Positions 1-12,647 of a stretch of 64,000 nt of DNA are shown piece after piece. The notes below the pieces were generated by a model that saw nothing but the letters and a program-made list of their open reading frames with translations, had not been told where the DNA came from and ran no database searches. The stretch is from Culex pipiens pallens (Eukaryota; Arthropoda; Insecta; Diptera; Culicidae), in assembly GCF_016801865.2 (NCBI RefSeq), contig NC_068938.1, positions 189,596,453-189,660,452 on the forward strand, in the 5' to 3' direction. The translations under genes and the position numbers were made by a program. Numbering within the stretch: position 1 is the stretch's first letter; every line of letters begins with the position of its first letter.

Positions 1-2339
1 AATACAAAAATACAAAAATACAAAAATACAAAAATACAAAAATACAAAAATACAAAAATACAAAAATACAAAAATACAAAAATACAAAAATACAAAAATA
101 CAAAAATACAAAAATACAAAAATACAAAAATACAAAAATACAAAAATACAAAATACAAAAATACAAAAATACAAAAATACAAAAATACAAAAATACAAAA
201 ATACAAAAATACAAAAATACAAAATACAAAAATACAAAAATACAAAAATACAAAAATACAAAAATACAAAAATACAAAAATACAAAAATACAAAAATACA
301 AAAATACAAAAATACAAAAATACAAAAATACAAAAATACAAAATACAAAAATACAAAAATACAAAAATACAAAAATACAAAAATACAAAAATACAAAAAT
401 ACAAAAATACAAAAATACAAAAATACAAAAATACAAAAATACAAAAATACAAAAATACAAAAATACAAAAATACAAAAATACAAAAATACAAAAATACAA
501 AAATACAAAAATACAAAAATACAAAAATACAAAAATACAAAAAATACAAAAATACAAAAATACAAAAATACAAAAATACAAAAATACAAAAATACAAAAA
601 TACAAAAATACAAAAATACAAAAATACAAAAATACAAAAATACAAAAATACAAAAATACAAAAATACAAAAATACAAAAATACAAAAATACAAAATACAA
701 AAATACAAAAATACAAAAATACAAAAATACAAAAATACAAAAATACAAAAATACAAAAATACAAAAATACAAAAATACAAAAATACAAAAATACAAAAAT
801 ACAAAAATACAAAAATACAAAAATACAAAAAATACAAAAATACAAAAATACAAAAATACAAAAATACAAAAATACAAAAATACAAAAATACAAAAATACA
901 AAATACAAAAATACAAAAATACAAAAATACAAAAATACAAAAATACAAAAATACAAAAATACAAAAATACAAAAATACAAAAATACAAAAATACAAAAAT
1001 ACAAAAATACAAAAATACAAAAATACAAAAATACAAAAATACAAAAATACAAAAATACAAAAATACAAAAATACAAAAATACAAAAATACAAAAATACAA
1101 AAATACAAAAATACAAAAATACAAAAATACAAAAAATACAAAAATACAAAAATACAAAAATACAAAAATACAAAAATACAAAAATACAAAAATACAAAAA
1201 TTCAAAAATACAAAAATACAAAAATACAAAAATACAAAAATACAAAAATACAAAAATACAAAAATACAAAAATACAAAAATACAAAAATACAAAAATACA
1301 AAAATACAAAAATACAAAAATACAAAAATACAAAAATACAAAAATACAAAAATACAAAAATACAAAAATACAAAATACAAAAATACAAAAATACAAAAAT
1401 ACAAAAATACAAAAATACAAAAATACAAAAATACAAAAATACAAAAATACAAAAATACAAAAATACAAAAATACAAAAATACAAAAATACAAAAATACAA
1501 AAATACAAAAATACAAACAATACAAAAATACAAAAATACAAAAATACAAAAATACAAAAATACAAAAATACAAAAATACAAAAATACAAAAATACAAAAA
1601 TACAAAAATACAAAAATACAAAAATACAAAAATACAAAAATACAAAAATACAAAAATACAAAAATACAAAAATACAAAAATACAACAATACAAAAATACA
1701 AAAATACAAAAATACAAAAATACAAAAATACAAAAATACAAAAATACAAAAATACAAAAATACAAAATACAAAAATACAAAAATACAAAAATACAAAAAT
1801 ACAAAAATACAAAAATACAAAAATACAAAAATACAAAAATACAAAAATACAAAAATACAAAAATACAAAAATACAAAAATACAAAAATACAAAAATACAA
1901 AAATACAAAAATACAAAAATACAAAAATACAAAAATACAAAAATACAAAAATACAAAATACAAAAATACAAAAATACAAAAATACAAAAATACAAAAATA
2001 CAAAAATACAAAAATACAAAAATACAAAAATACAAAAATACAAAAATACAAAAATACAAAAATACAAAAATACAAAAATACAAAAATACAAAAATACAAA
2101 AATACAAAAAATACAAAAATACAAAAATACAAAAATACAAAAATACAAAAATACAAAAATACAAAAATACAAAAATACAAAAATACAAAAATACAAAAAT
2201 ACAAAAATACAAAAATACAAAAATACAAAAATACAAAAATACAAAAATACAAAAATACAAAAATACAAAAATACAAAAATACAAAAATACAAAAATACAA
2301 AAATACAAAAATACAAAAATACAAAAATACAAAAATACA
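1..2339. repeat. Octamer satellite array (AAAAATAC)n
   Basis: About 2.3 kb of nearly pure 8-bp repeat AAAAATAC, roughly 290 copies. Variation is limited to occasional copies one base short or long and a few substitutions (TTCAAAAA at 1201, ACAAAC near 1515, ACAACAATAC near 1683). The long open frame on the minus strand is an artefact: an 8-bp unit read in three frames gives an 8-residue periodic peptide. The array stops abruptly at 2340, where it meets a related array in the other orientation. Confidence 0.97.
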
Positions 2340-4225
2340 AATTTTTGAATTTTTGAATTTTTGAATTTTTGAATTTTTGAATTTTTGAATTTTTGAATTT
2401 TTGAATTTTTGAATTTTAGAATTTTAGAATTTTTGAATCTTAGAATTTTAATATTTTTGAATTTTTGAATTTTTGAATTTTTGAATTTTTGAATTTTTGA
2501 ATTTTAGAATTTTAGAATTTTTGAATCTTAGAATTTTAATATTTTTGAATTTTTGAATTTTTGAATTTTTGAATTTTTGAATTTTTGAATTTTTGAATTT
2601 TTGAATTTTTGAATTTTTGAATTTTTGAATTTTTGAATTTTTGAATTTTTGAATTTTTGAATTTTTGAATTTTTGAATTTTTGAATTTTTGAATTTTTGA
2701 ATTTTTGAATTTTTGAATTTTGAATTTTTGAATTTTTGAATTTTTGAATTTTTGAATTTTTGAATTTTTGAATTTTTGAATTTTTGAATTTTTGAATTTT
2801 TGAATTTTTGAATTTTTGAATTTTTGAATTTTTAAATTTTTGAATTTTTAAATTTTTGAATTTTTGAATTTTTGAATTTTTGAATTTTTGAATTTTTGAA
2901 TTTTTGAATTTTTGAATTTTTGAATTTTTGAATTTTTAAATTTTTGAATTTTTGAATTTTTGAATTTTTGAATTTTTGAATTTTTGAATTTTTGAATTTT
3001 TGAATTTTTGAATTTTTGAATTTTTGAATTTTTGAATTTTTGAATTTTTGAATTTTTGAATTTTTGAATTTTTGAATTTTTGAATTTTTGAATTTTTGAA
3101 TTTTTGAATTTTTGAATTTTTGAATTTTTGAATTTTTGAATTTTTGAATTTTTAAATTTTTGAATTTTTGAATTTTTGAATTTTTAAATTTTTGAATTTT
3201 TGAATTTTTAAATTTTTGAATTTTTGAATTTTTGAATTTTTGAATTTTTGAATTTTTGAATTTTTGAATTTTTGAATTTTTGAATTTTTGAATTTTTGAA
3301 TTTTTGAATTTTTGAATTTTTGAATTTTGGAATTTTTGAATTTTTGAATTTTTGAATTTTTAAATTTTTGAATTTTTGAATTTTTGAATTTTTGAATTTT
3401 TGAATTTTTGAATTTTTGAATTTTTGAATTTTTGAATTTTTGAATTTTTGAATTTTTGAATTTTTGAATTTTTGAATTTTTGAATTTTTGAATTTTTGAA
3501 TTTTTGAATTTTTGAATTTTTGAATTTTTAAATTTTTGAATTTTTGAATTTTTGAATTTTTGAATTTTTGAATTTTTGAATTTTTGAATTTTTGAATTTT
3601 TGAATTTTTGAATTTTTGAATTTTTGAATTTTTGAATTTTTGAATTTTTGAATTTTTGAATTTTTGAATTTTTGAATTTTTGAATTTTTGAATTTTTGAA
3701 TTTTTGAATTTTTGAATTTTTGAATTTTTGAATTTTTGAATTTTTGAATTTTTGAATTTTTGAATTTTTGAATTTTTGAATTTTTGAATTTTTGAATTTT
3801 TGAATTTTTGAATTTTTGAATTTTTGAATTTTTGCATTTTTGAATTTTTGAATTTTTGAATTTTTGAATTTTTGAATTTTTGAATTTTTGAATTTTTGAA
3901 TTTTTGAATTTTTGAATTTTTGAATTTTTGAATTTTTGAATTTTTGAATTTTTGAATTTTAGAATTTTAGAATTTTTGAATCTTAGAATTTTAATATTTT
4001 TGAATTTTTGAATTTTTGAATTTTTGAATTTTTGAATTTTTGAATTTTTGAATTTTTGAATTTTTAAATTTTTGAATTTTTGAATTTTTGAATTTTTGAA
4101 TTTTTGAATTTTTGAATTTTTGAATTTTTGAATTTTTGAATTTTTGAATTTTTGAATTTTTGAATTTTTGAATTTTTGAATTTTTGAATTTTTGAATTTT
4201 TGAATTTTTGAATTTTTGAATTTTT
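2340..4225. repeat. Octamer satellite array (TTTTTGAA)n, inverted relative to the first
   Basis: About 1.9 kb of TTTTTGAA repeats, some 235 copies. On the minus strand the unit is TTCAAAAA, one base different from TACAAAAA in the preceding array, so the two are diverged relatives meeting head to head at 2340. A composite variant block (TTTTAGAA, TTTTAGAA, TTTTTGAA, TCTTAGAA, TTTTAATA) occurs near 2411, 2501 and 3956, which shows segmental duplication within the array. TTTTTAAA variants recur at irregular spacing. The periodic frame on the minus strand is not a gene. Confidence 0.96.
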
Positions 4226-5003
4226 ATAATTTTATCTTGTGTTCTCTTTCACCGCCCCACGATTCTAATGCTGGCGGAGATCGTGCCCGTCATAGGGCGT
4301 CCAAAGCGAGGACTCGCGATCAAGTCAACCCTTGAGGTGACCCGCCGCTGACATCACCGAGTAAGCTGCCAACCGGAACTCGCATACCCTGCTGCACAAA
4401 ATGAAAAACGCCGACATCATCATCAAAAACATCCGCGCCTCGATCACGGCGCCAGCCACAAAGACACGCCTCCTGCTACTGCTAGCACCGGAACTCACAT
4501 CACGGAAGCAACGTGCCAACGGCGGCGACGGTGCCCAGCAGTACCCAGCTGCACCACGGTCATCGAGGCCGGTTTGTTCTGCCAGATAAGACAAATCGAC
4601 GTTTGGAACCGTTGCCAGTCAGTGGCGGCCGTTTTTTCTACCAAGCTTTCAAAAGCAACACACAACCCAGCGACCACCTCATTATTTTTTTTATTTGAGA
4701 TGAATAAATAAATAAAAACATAAAACAAAATAAAAACCTCTTCTTCTTCTTATTTCCATCCAAAACATGAAAAGCAACGGTCAATTCAAAACAGTAAATA
4801 TTGTAGTGGCTGCGTGCTGCGTGCTTTTGGCAGGCATGCGTTACGGCGTTACGTTTGCGATATTGAAAATCACCGTTTGCGATATTGGAAGCAATGCTTC
4901 CTGCTGACGGGTGTAAACGGAGGTTTGCGATTGGTAGAGCAAATCGGAAGCAAAGTTTGCGATTCCGCAAACCGGATTTTGTTCCGTGTACCCTTTTTCA
5001 CAG
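4226..5003 (+). other. Non-repetitive flank and intron 5' of the first SLC45 gene
   Basis: Mixed-composition DNA ending in a strong 3' splice site (CCCTTTTTCACAG, ends 5003). Short frames exist on both strands, but none resembles the N-terminal SLC45 exon seen at 15838. The stretch 4850-4970 contains GTTTGCGAT four times. I read this as intron or upstream DNA rather than coding sequence. Confidence 0.5.
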
Positions 5004-6704
5004 AACCAAATCTCGATGGGACCTGATCCGGATCTCGTTCGTCGTTATGGGCATGGAGTTCGCGTACTCGGCCGAGACGGCCTTCGTCTCACCGATCCTG
5101 CTCGGAATTGGCGTCGAGCACCAGCTGATGACGCTGGTGTGGGCCATCTCACCACTGATCGGGTTCTTCCTGGCACCAATTTTGGGAACAATCAGCGATA
5201 GATGTCGATTGGGCTGGGGTCGTCGACGACCTGTGCTGCTTGGACTGTCCATTACGTTGGTCATTGGATGCATCTTGGTGCCATTTGGAGAGAACGTGGG
5301 GATGCTGTTGGGAGATTTGGGCGAAGTAATACCGGAAAGTTCGGCGAATTTAACGGACACTCTTAGATCAAACCTAACACAATTTAAACTGAATGACTTC
5401 TATCGAGTCGATCAGGATTTCTACGACCACGAGATGGATTTCAAGTGGGCGATAGTTTTCACGATTCTGGGAACGCTGCTGCTGGACTTTAGCGCGGACA
5501 CCTGTCAAACTCCGTCCAGAGCGTACTTGCTGGATGTGTGTCTCCCGAAGGATCACGGTCGGGCTTGTAGTACCTTCTCGATCATGGCCGGCGTTGGAGG
5601 TAGCGTGGGATATGCCATGGGCGGAATCAACTGGGACAACACAACGTTCGGAGAGATGCTCGGAGGTAGCATCAAAACCGTGTTCACGTTGGTTGCTATC
5701 ATCTACGTTATTGGGTCTATACTAACGATGACGAGCTTCCGCGAGATCCCGTTGCCGCTGTTGGAAAAAGACGACTTGTTGCGACCACTGACGGAGTCGG
5801 CGATCAATGCGGAACGGGTAAAACGGAATCCGCAAATAATCAGCAAAGCGTTGACGGAATCTAGCAAAGATATCGCTACGGTGGAGTCCTACCTGGATGA
5901 CTCAGATGTCGAGGAAGAATCCAGTGCAATGAGCTTGACGGACTTCTTGAAGAGTATCTTCATGATGCCCAAATCAATCGCGATCCTCTGCTTGACGAAC
6001 CTTTTCTGTTGGATGAGTCACCTGAGCTACTGTCTCTTCTTCACCGATTTCGTTGGCGAGGAAGTCTTCAAGGGTAACCCAGCAGCGCACTCTCAATCTT
6101 CGGAATACCAACTCTACCTAGAGGGAGTCCGCTACGCGTGTTTTGGAATGGCTATCTACTCCCTGGCCTGTTCGTGCTACGCGTTCACCATCGAGAAACT
6201 GATCAAGGTTCTCCGAGCCCGGATCGTGTACTGCGGTGGACTGTTGATCGACGCTACCGGAATGCTGATGATGGCCCTTTTCCCTAACAAAATTACCGTC
6301 TATGTATTTAGCGCCACCGGAGGAATCGTGTACGCGTTGCTTTTCACCATGCCGTTCCTACTGCTCGGCCAGTACCACGCCAAAGGACAGGTAAGACAAG
6401 TCACGATCAGCTTTGCGAGTTTCTAACCTAACCTCCTTCTTGATTTCAGTTTAAAGTGAGTCGATCGAACGGTGAAGCGGCTGGCAGCACTGCTTCGGTG
6501 GACAAACCGGAGCGGAAGCGAGGACTGGCAACGGATATTGCCGTGGTCGGGGGAATGATCTTCGTGGCGCAGATCATCGTATCGCTGGGGATGGGATCGT
6601 TTATTTCGCTGTTGGGGTCCACGACGGCGGTTATCTATGCGGCGGCGCTGTTCAGCTTTCTGTCGGCCATCTTGGCGACGCAGGTCGTGTACATGGATCT
6701 GTAG
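5004..6704 (+). CDS. SLC45-family sugar/H+ symporter-like transporter, 5' exon missing
   Basis: Join 5004-6390 and 6450-6704, giving 546 codons after the one base that completes a split codon. The family (MFS; Drosophila Slc45-1 and vertebrate SLC45A1-4) moves sucrose or other sugars with protons across membranes. Visible hallmarks are MGMEFAYSAETAFVSP in the first membrane segment, the MFS motif GWGRRRP in the 2-3 loop, DFSADTCQTPSRAYLLD in the fourth segment, and a GINW element. The 6390/6450 intron is 59 bp with GTAAG and TTTCAG ends and is phase 0. The second SLC45 gene has the same intron. The exon must open at 5004 because the acceptor phase and alignment match 23838, so the upstream continuation to 4885 is spurious. 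A large loop after segment 4 carries two NLT sequons. The first exon probably lies left of the window or beyond the satellites. The protein ends QVVYMDL. Confidence 0.9.
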
Positions 6705-6804
6705 GCATGCGGTGGATTATTTTCATAGAATCTAGTTAATTTATTTAAGGATGCGTTGTGTATGTTTTACCAATTTATATGATAACTTTTCAAGTAATGT
6801 GATT

Positions 6805-6810
6805 AATATA
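6805..6810 (+). terminator. Possible poly(A) signal AATATA
   Basis: AATATA lies 100 bp after the stop codon of the first SLC45 gene and is a known weaker variant of AATAAA. No canonical AATAAA is nearer. Confidence 0.4.
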
Positions 6811-7080
6811 CAATGAAAATGCCTAATGAAATCCTTACAAACCCTAAATTTCATTCATTCATTTTTCAACTTTAACATCAACTCAGAGGAAGGGACTACC
6901 GTTGTCAGATCGATCTTTAATTAAGAAACAAGCTTTATGATACATCGATTTTTGATCAGGGACTAGCAGCTGGAACAAACCTGATTTGTACCAGCCTACT
7001 GTGCACTGCTTTTAAACAGTCTGAATAATTGTGATTTTATCTCGAAAATCGAGAAAGTATACTAGCAAAACAATGTAAAA

Positions 7081-7186
7081 GGGCCAAAGCCGAAGAGTAA
7101 ACAAAGAGTCTATCCTGCTCACGTCAGTTGATGTTTACATTTGGAACGAGCAAGATAGACTCTTTGTTTACACTTTGGCTTCGGCC
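7081..7186. mobile_element. 106-bp hairpin MITE
   Basis: The ends GGGCCAAAGCCGAAGAG and its inverse CTTTGGCTTCGGCCC enclose near-perfect arms (ACAAAGAGTCTATC / GATAGACTCTTTGT) and a short loop. Almost the whole element folds into one hairpin. It has no coding capacity. The surrounding DNA (6811-7670) is AT-rich with no gene seen. Confidence 0.75.
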
Positions 7187-7254
7187 CTATTATAATATTT
7201 TGCTAGAGTTGTCTTCTGTTTCTTTTTTCACCAAATTCACAAAAAAAAGTTATT

Positions 7255-7385
7255 GCAGTTGTCAAGATTTTATAAAATTTTATGTAAAATTATCTACACC
7301 CAGAAAAATGCAGCTCATCAGTAAGAAAATCCTACTTGTTCGAAATGTCAGGCTTATATAGTCGTTAATCCTTTATAGGCGTGAG
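7255..7385 (+). repeat. Dispersed repeat related to 31500-31760
   Basis: The order of blocks (TTTTATGTAAAATTATCTACACCC, then CAGCTCATCAGTA, then CGAAATGTCAGGCTTATAT, then a TTTAT tract) is the same as in the tandem units at 31500-31760. The two copies belong to one dispersed family. Confidence 0.5.
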
Positions 7386-7672
7386 TCCATCCTATTCATT
7401 CAACTCTTTTTATGTGTAGAAAAACATTGCATGCAGTGACTTTTAGCACACATCACATTTGCTTTTGCATGTTTTTGGTCGACCGAATGGAACAAGTCTG
7501 ACCAAAATTCCTTCAAGCCGATAAAATAAATTGCATATTTTTGAGCAACTACTTCACGCACTGCAAATGTGTGCAGAATTTGATTATGAGTCGGTGCGTT
7601 AATTGAAGACTAATCTAGGAAATCCTATTAAAAACTTCATTTTTCGAGTGGTTTAATACTCTTCTTTTTTCC

Positions 7673-8680
7673 CACACTACGAAAAAAACGTGTAATTTTG
7701 GGTCAAATTAGATGCACATAACTGGAGCATCAAATTAGACGTAAAGCTGGGTCAAATTAAACGTAATGTTACACGACTCAATCAATATCGATGGTCGTGT
7801 AAAATTACATTAATCGTAATGTTGGTGGGAAATCATTCTTATTGGAATCATAACATTCTTATTGGCCGACATAAAACGTGTTTATATTTTTTTCAAATCA
7901 ATACGTTTTTATTGCATCACTTCATAATTAATCACTAAATATTCACTCATGGTCCAAAATTGTCTTCCTTGTAGCTTTTCTACGATTTTCACCGAAATTG
8001 CTCCATTACCCTCCCAGCCTTTGTTGTTCCACGAGCAATCTTCCGGCACGCAATTTGTTCCGTGTTTGCCATCCCGCTGAAGATGGTCGGTTCGGTTCAC
8101 TCCGAGAATATCTCATCTCAAACATTTTAAGAAAGCGTCCAGCCAGCTACATCGAAGCGGCTTGAACCGTATTTTGCCTCGCGTTCCATGATGTCCGCTA
8201 CCGAAACAAAAACAAAACAGAATATTTGCGATCTGTTTCACATCACCTTAAGAAAGATTTAACTTACCTCTATCGGAAATGTGATTGCTTTTATCCACAA
8301 CTGTAGCAGATTCCGATCAGTAAGGAGGAAAAATTGAACAAAATCTGGACACAAATTATTTTCTCAGCGACGTAAAACCTAGCTTTGACGTTTCCTCATT
8401 CTGACAAACGTGTAGCGGCCAAGGCGCGTGAAATCGGGTGTTATTTGATGTAACATTACATTAAATTTGACGCTCCAATTATGTGCATCAGATAAGGCGT
8501 AAAATTAGATTATATTTGATGTAATGTTGGGTTTCACGAGATGAAATAGAATACCAATGGGAATTTCATCGATTTACGTCAAAATAAACCTAATTTTACA
8601 GTGAAAATACGTTTACATGATTTAATAATAGGTTTTATCAAAGATTACATCAAATGTAATATTCCAAATTTTTTAGTGTG
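7673..8680. mobile_element. 1-kb nonautonomous element with CACACTA termini
   Basis: The left end is CACACTACGAAAAAAACG and the right end inverts to CACACTAAAAAATTT. The subterminal regions are also partly inverted, with GGTCAAATTAGATGCACATA on the left against a related inverse near 8485 on the right. The centre (7900-8400) is less AT-rich and holds a 63-codon minus-strand frame (7909-8100) with a balanced composition but no recognised domain. I could not assign a target-site duplication. Confidence 0.6.
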
Positions 8681-9344
8681 CCGGTTTCAAGACTGTTTAT
8701 TTATAGGTAATCTTCAAATATGACAAATCCATTTTCCAAAAACTCTGTCGTAAATTTTTTTGTTGTTCCATCGTTTCTCCCTAACTTTACATTCAACATC
8801 TGTTACTGTTTTTCAAATAGTGGGTAATTGCTTTTGTTATGTTCTGGTTTACCGTGTAACTCGAATACACGGACAAGGGAAACTGAGCACACCTTGGGGG
8901 AGGAAAAATAAACTGTCATGGGAGAGGGAGGATAAATAAGCATACACGTGGTATGGATTGGGGAATTAAATTCGAGTTTATTTAATCATTTTATCCCGGA
9001 TTAAACTGTAACAGCTTCAACTACTAGCTAAAAACCTATTTTTTCATTTTCACCTTTAAATGTTTTTCCTAACATCTCCTCAGGGCCTGCAATATCTAAT
9101 CCTAGTTTTCTAGAAAAAAATGGTTTTTACACTTTGTTCTGTGACTAACATGTCACTCATCTCGAGCATGATTATTACTCCTCAGTAGAATCTCATTTTG
9201 CCCTATTACCCGCAATAATTTATTTCCTAAAATAACTCTGACTCAAAATCAACATTTCTGGTAAGGTGTCAACAACAATCAATTACAACCATAAAAATCG
9301 CCAAACATCAAATGAATGTTCCTGATTGTACCATTTTTTTCCCG

Positions 9345-9617
9345 CTAATTTTCTACCAAGATGTCCTTTCCAATCACGTTGCAAAGCGCGTGCAAGATTA
9401 GGTGACTGAAATTAGCTTTAATTGCAGGCCACATGTGCCAGTATAAATCGGTTGGTTCGGTGCAGTTTGTGAATGTATCAATGAAGGAGCAGCCAAACTT
9501 AACTGCCTTCCAATAAACGTGCTGACGTCGATGGAAAGTACAATGATAAACTTTGTTGTTTTTGTCAAAACAAGCGGAAATGCTTTTCGAATCAGAGGAA
9601 GGACTGTTCAATGTCAT
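9345..9617 (-). other. Unidentified 90-codon frame, weak candidate
   Basis: ATG at 9617, stop at 9345. The composition is balanced, with Cys, Trp and His spread along it and TNCTEPTDLYWHMWP in the middle, unlike the Lys/Asn/Phe-rich chance frames nearby. I recognise no domain, signal peptide or splice structure. The DNA around it (8681-9890) is otherwise featureless. It could be an old exon or captured transposon sequence, or chance. Confidence 0.18.
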
Positions 9618-9896
9618 AATTGAAATTTGATTGGTTCCAGCCTGATGGCAAGATTGTCAAATTGTATGTATGGGCCACGATACTCACATTGGTTGGACCG
9701 TGGACCCCGCTATTTGGTCGCTTTACCCCTCTGACGCTAAATATAGGGTAAAAGAGCCAGCAAATGCGCAATTGAAAAAAAGATTTTGTTTGTGAAAATT
9801 TTGAATATGTTTTGACTAAAAATAAATAACTAGAAAAAATAAAATATTATTCAGCCTTTTCAGGACGAAGTCAATTGTTCACATTTTTTAATGTTA

Positions 9897-10083
9897 CCTT
9901 ATTAACATATTTTAGTGTTAAATGTCAATATTCCAAGAAGATAATGTCCAGCTTGTGACGATAAACTACTACTTACTTACTTAGAAATCGAATCCAGAAG
10001 GAAAACGATCACCAGCTATGTTGGTCCGCACCGGGTTTTGAACTCCCATTTACGAGGCGGAAGCATTACCGCATGGCTCGGTC
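9897..10083 (-). mobile_element. tRNA-headed SINE
   Basis: Read on the minus strand it starts GACCGAGCCATGCGGTAATG, has a CTTCCGCCTCGTAAATGGGAGTTCAAAACCC head with box A- and box B-like segments, then a body with ATCGTCACAAGCTGGAC. The copy at 21429-21624 has the same order and body. It is a SINE derived from a tRNA, not a functional tRNA, because the stems are degraded. 10084-11036 holds nothing I can name. Confidence 0.7.
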
Positions 10084-11036
10084 TTAACAAAAAAATTAAC
10101 TAGACAATAAATAACAATTTCAAATTACAAACCTTAATATTAAATAAACTTATTTTCAAATTTACTCATAAATGGCCTGTATACCCTATTTTGTGCAACC
10201 AGTTTATGGAGCGTTCACCCTATATGGACTGTCAAAAGCGAGGTTCACTTTTTGACAAGCTTGCCACCAGTCTGATTGGTTCGTAATAGGCAATCAAACG
10301 TCAAAATTACCCCCCACTAGAGGGCGCTCAAACTTGGGGTGATGTTTTCAATATAACCTACAGCGAGTAAATTGGTTTGAAATTTGAAATTGTTTTATTT
10401 TATCATAAAATCGACATTAATAGCAAATTATACCATTTTCTGGTAAGAAATAAATAGCTTAATTGATATAAACGAAAATAGTTTTGTGATGGCCGATTTA
10501 ACCTTTTCATTATCTGATTCAAAATAAGGGAATATTTTAATCAACCAAAACCTAACTAATCAATTGAGAATGTAGATTATTCAAGTGGACAAATATTTTT
10601 TAAAGTCACTTCTACCATCCATAAAAGCAGAGATCTGCTTGAAAAATGATAATTGGATTGATTTTCAAAATTAGCAATCTAACCTCATTCTCGCGTTTTC
10701 AATCCGGATCTCAGAATTTTCAATGAAAAAGGCAACTTAGCAATAAAAACAAAAAGTCAATCGATAGAACTTTTTATTTCTTACCTCCTGTTAACTTTAA
10801 TTTATTCCAAAAGATCAATTTTCTTTTAAAAATCCTTAAAATAGTTTTCACTCCCCTTTGCACTTATCGCGCAAAAACGTAAACGTAACCTTGCACCAAA
10901 GTTCTCCTACTCGAATGTAGGTGGCGAATAGAGTTTTTAGCTTTGGTTTTGGGGGCCTATAGCACTTTTTTTATTTTGCTCTTAAAATTAATATCGTTTT
11001 AGCATTAGAGCAATTCCGTGCCAAGTAGGGGTTTTG

Positions 11037-12251
11037 CCCAAGTAACATTTTAAGCTTTATCAGAGCCTATAAAATCTATGAGTCAAAACCAACATCAAAA
11101 CCACTAAGTCGTGACAGCCTCCCCAGAACCCCGATAAACCTCTGTTAAACCCCAAAAGGACCTCCGCAAAAGGTTGTCACGGCCTATTTATAAAACCTAC
11201 ATAGAAGTTCAAGGCTTTTCAACTGAATCCTAACAACATCCTCAAAGCCTTGGTAAATCCTTTGTTAAAACCTAAGGAAAACTGACATTTCTTACGTCTT
11301 CAAACGTTTTATGTCAAATAGGTTTTATTTTGGCAAAAAATAAGTCTTCGTCTTGTCGAATGATATAATGGTGATGGTTTGCAAAAATAGCGATGATAAA
11401 TATTAGCCGGGACCGTGGTGTAGGGATAAGCGTGGGTTTGATCCCAGAAGGTCCCGGTGGCAAATTTTGAGACGAGATTTGTCTGATCACGGCTTCCGTC
11501 GGATGGGGAAGTAAATGTTGGCCCCGGTCTAACCTAGAGGGTTAGGCCGTTAGCTCAGTCCAGATGTCGTAGTCGTCTCCCTGGGTCCTGCCTAGGTGGA
11601 GTCACTGGTAGACTAACAATCTAAAGGTCGTCAATTCGAATCCCGGGGTGGATGGAAGCTAAGGTGTAAAAAGAGGTTTGCAATTGCCTCAACAATCAAG
11701 CCTTCGGACACCTAGTTTCGAGTAGGAATCTCGCAATCGAGAACAATTCTTTTTTTGCAATTCTATTGAAAAAAATGTTCAAATAATTTTAATTTTCTAA
11801 AGCTATGCTAATTATATCCGAAATTCAGCATAAATGTGTGTTTTCTTCAAAATTCATTAAAATTTATGCTTTTTATACATTTTCTGCTGATGATGGCGGT
11901 CAATAATATTCAATCAGACACGCGTTTAGCGTTAAATTTATGCATTGCTATTTGGCTGCGTAAAATGCTCTTTTAGTAGCATATGTTTTTATGTGAACTT
12001 TTTGCATGCCTAATGGCACTTGACAGCTACAACACCCTTGGTTTTAAATAAGCATGCAATAAAACCGTTTGGCATGACATTGCCATCTGGTTTTCAAGCC
12101 TCTATTAAAACTTTCATGTCCGAGGTATAAAACCTTGTTAGAACCTTATAATTAGCTTTTTTGTTGGTTGCGGTGAATCTAGAATCTAGATGCTACCATA
12201 AAACATTAATAAAATTTGGTGGTGGCTAGTTGGTTTGAAATGTTACTTGGG
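11037..12251. mobile_element. Nonautonomous element with 14-bp perfect inverted termini
   Basis: Starts CCCAAGTAACATTT and ends AAATGTTACTTGGG. The terminal region also includes GCCTCCCCAGAACCCC and GGTTGTCACGGCCTATTTA. The segment at 30905-31153 is a second, truncated copy in inverse orientation with the same end. A SINE is inserted inside (11408-11765). No transposase frame is present and I saw no clear target duplication. Confidence 0.7.
11408..11765 (+). mobile_element. SINE with two tRNA-like units, nested in the preceding element
   Basis: The first unit has GGACCGTGGTGTAGGGATAAGCG (box A-like) and GGGTTTGATCCCA (box B-like). A second tRNA-like unit follows at about 11590-11650 (CTGGTAGACTAACAATCTAA, then TCAATTCGAATCCCGG). 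This two-headed plan recalls the Twin SINE described from Culex pipiens, but I could not compare sequences. Confidence 0.6.
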
Positions 12252-12337
12252 TGTTGTACCAGACCCTCTCTCCGATTTTAATGAAACTTTGTAGAAATGT
12301 TATCCTAGACTAAGTCACTTATTTGTATATGAAACCA

Positions 12338-12466
12338 GTCAGATCAGACCGATCCGCGTGATTAGACAAATCGCGTCTCGAAAAATACCACCGGGACTGT
12401 TCGGGATCAAACCCAGGCCGACTGGGTGAGAGGCAACTACGCTTACCCCTACACCACGGGTCCCAG
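12338..12466 (-). mobile_element. tRNA-headed SINE fragment
   Basis: On the minus strand it reads GGGACCCGTGGTGTAGGGGT, then a box B-like GGGTTTGATCCCG. The head is close to that of the plus-strand SINE at 11408. It lies just outside the right terminus of the 11037-12251 element. Confidence 0.6.
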
Positions 12467-12647
12467 CAATGAAGATGTCATACTCCGGTCAAATTAACAT
12501 GTCTTGCTCCTGTTAAAATATTACAAAATACAGTCCAGACTCGATTATCTGAAGTCTCGATTATCCGAAGTTTGAGTATCCGAAGGTTTGTATGGAATAC
12601 CTTATTGAATCATAAACAAAAACAGTTTTTTTTGTGTTTCTTTAACA

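Noticed and set aside
1202..2332. 376-codon minus-strand frame of repeating CIFVFLYF
   Set aside because: Translation of an 8-bp satellite; period in protein equals period in DNA. Not a gene.
3208..3837. 209-codon minus-strand frame rich in Lys/Asn/Phe
   Set aside because: Translation of the TTTTTGAA satellite.
4885..5003. N-terminal extension of the first SLC45 frame (MEAMLPADG...)
   Set aside because: No resemblance to SLC45 N-termini, and a strong acceptor at 5003 matches the intron position and phase of the second gene.
9442..9470. TATAAA with an initiator-like CAGTTT 25 bp downstream
   Set aside because: No gene-like frame follows on the plus strand; likely chance in AT-rich DNA.
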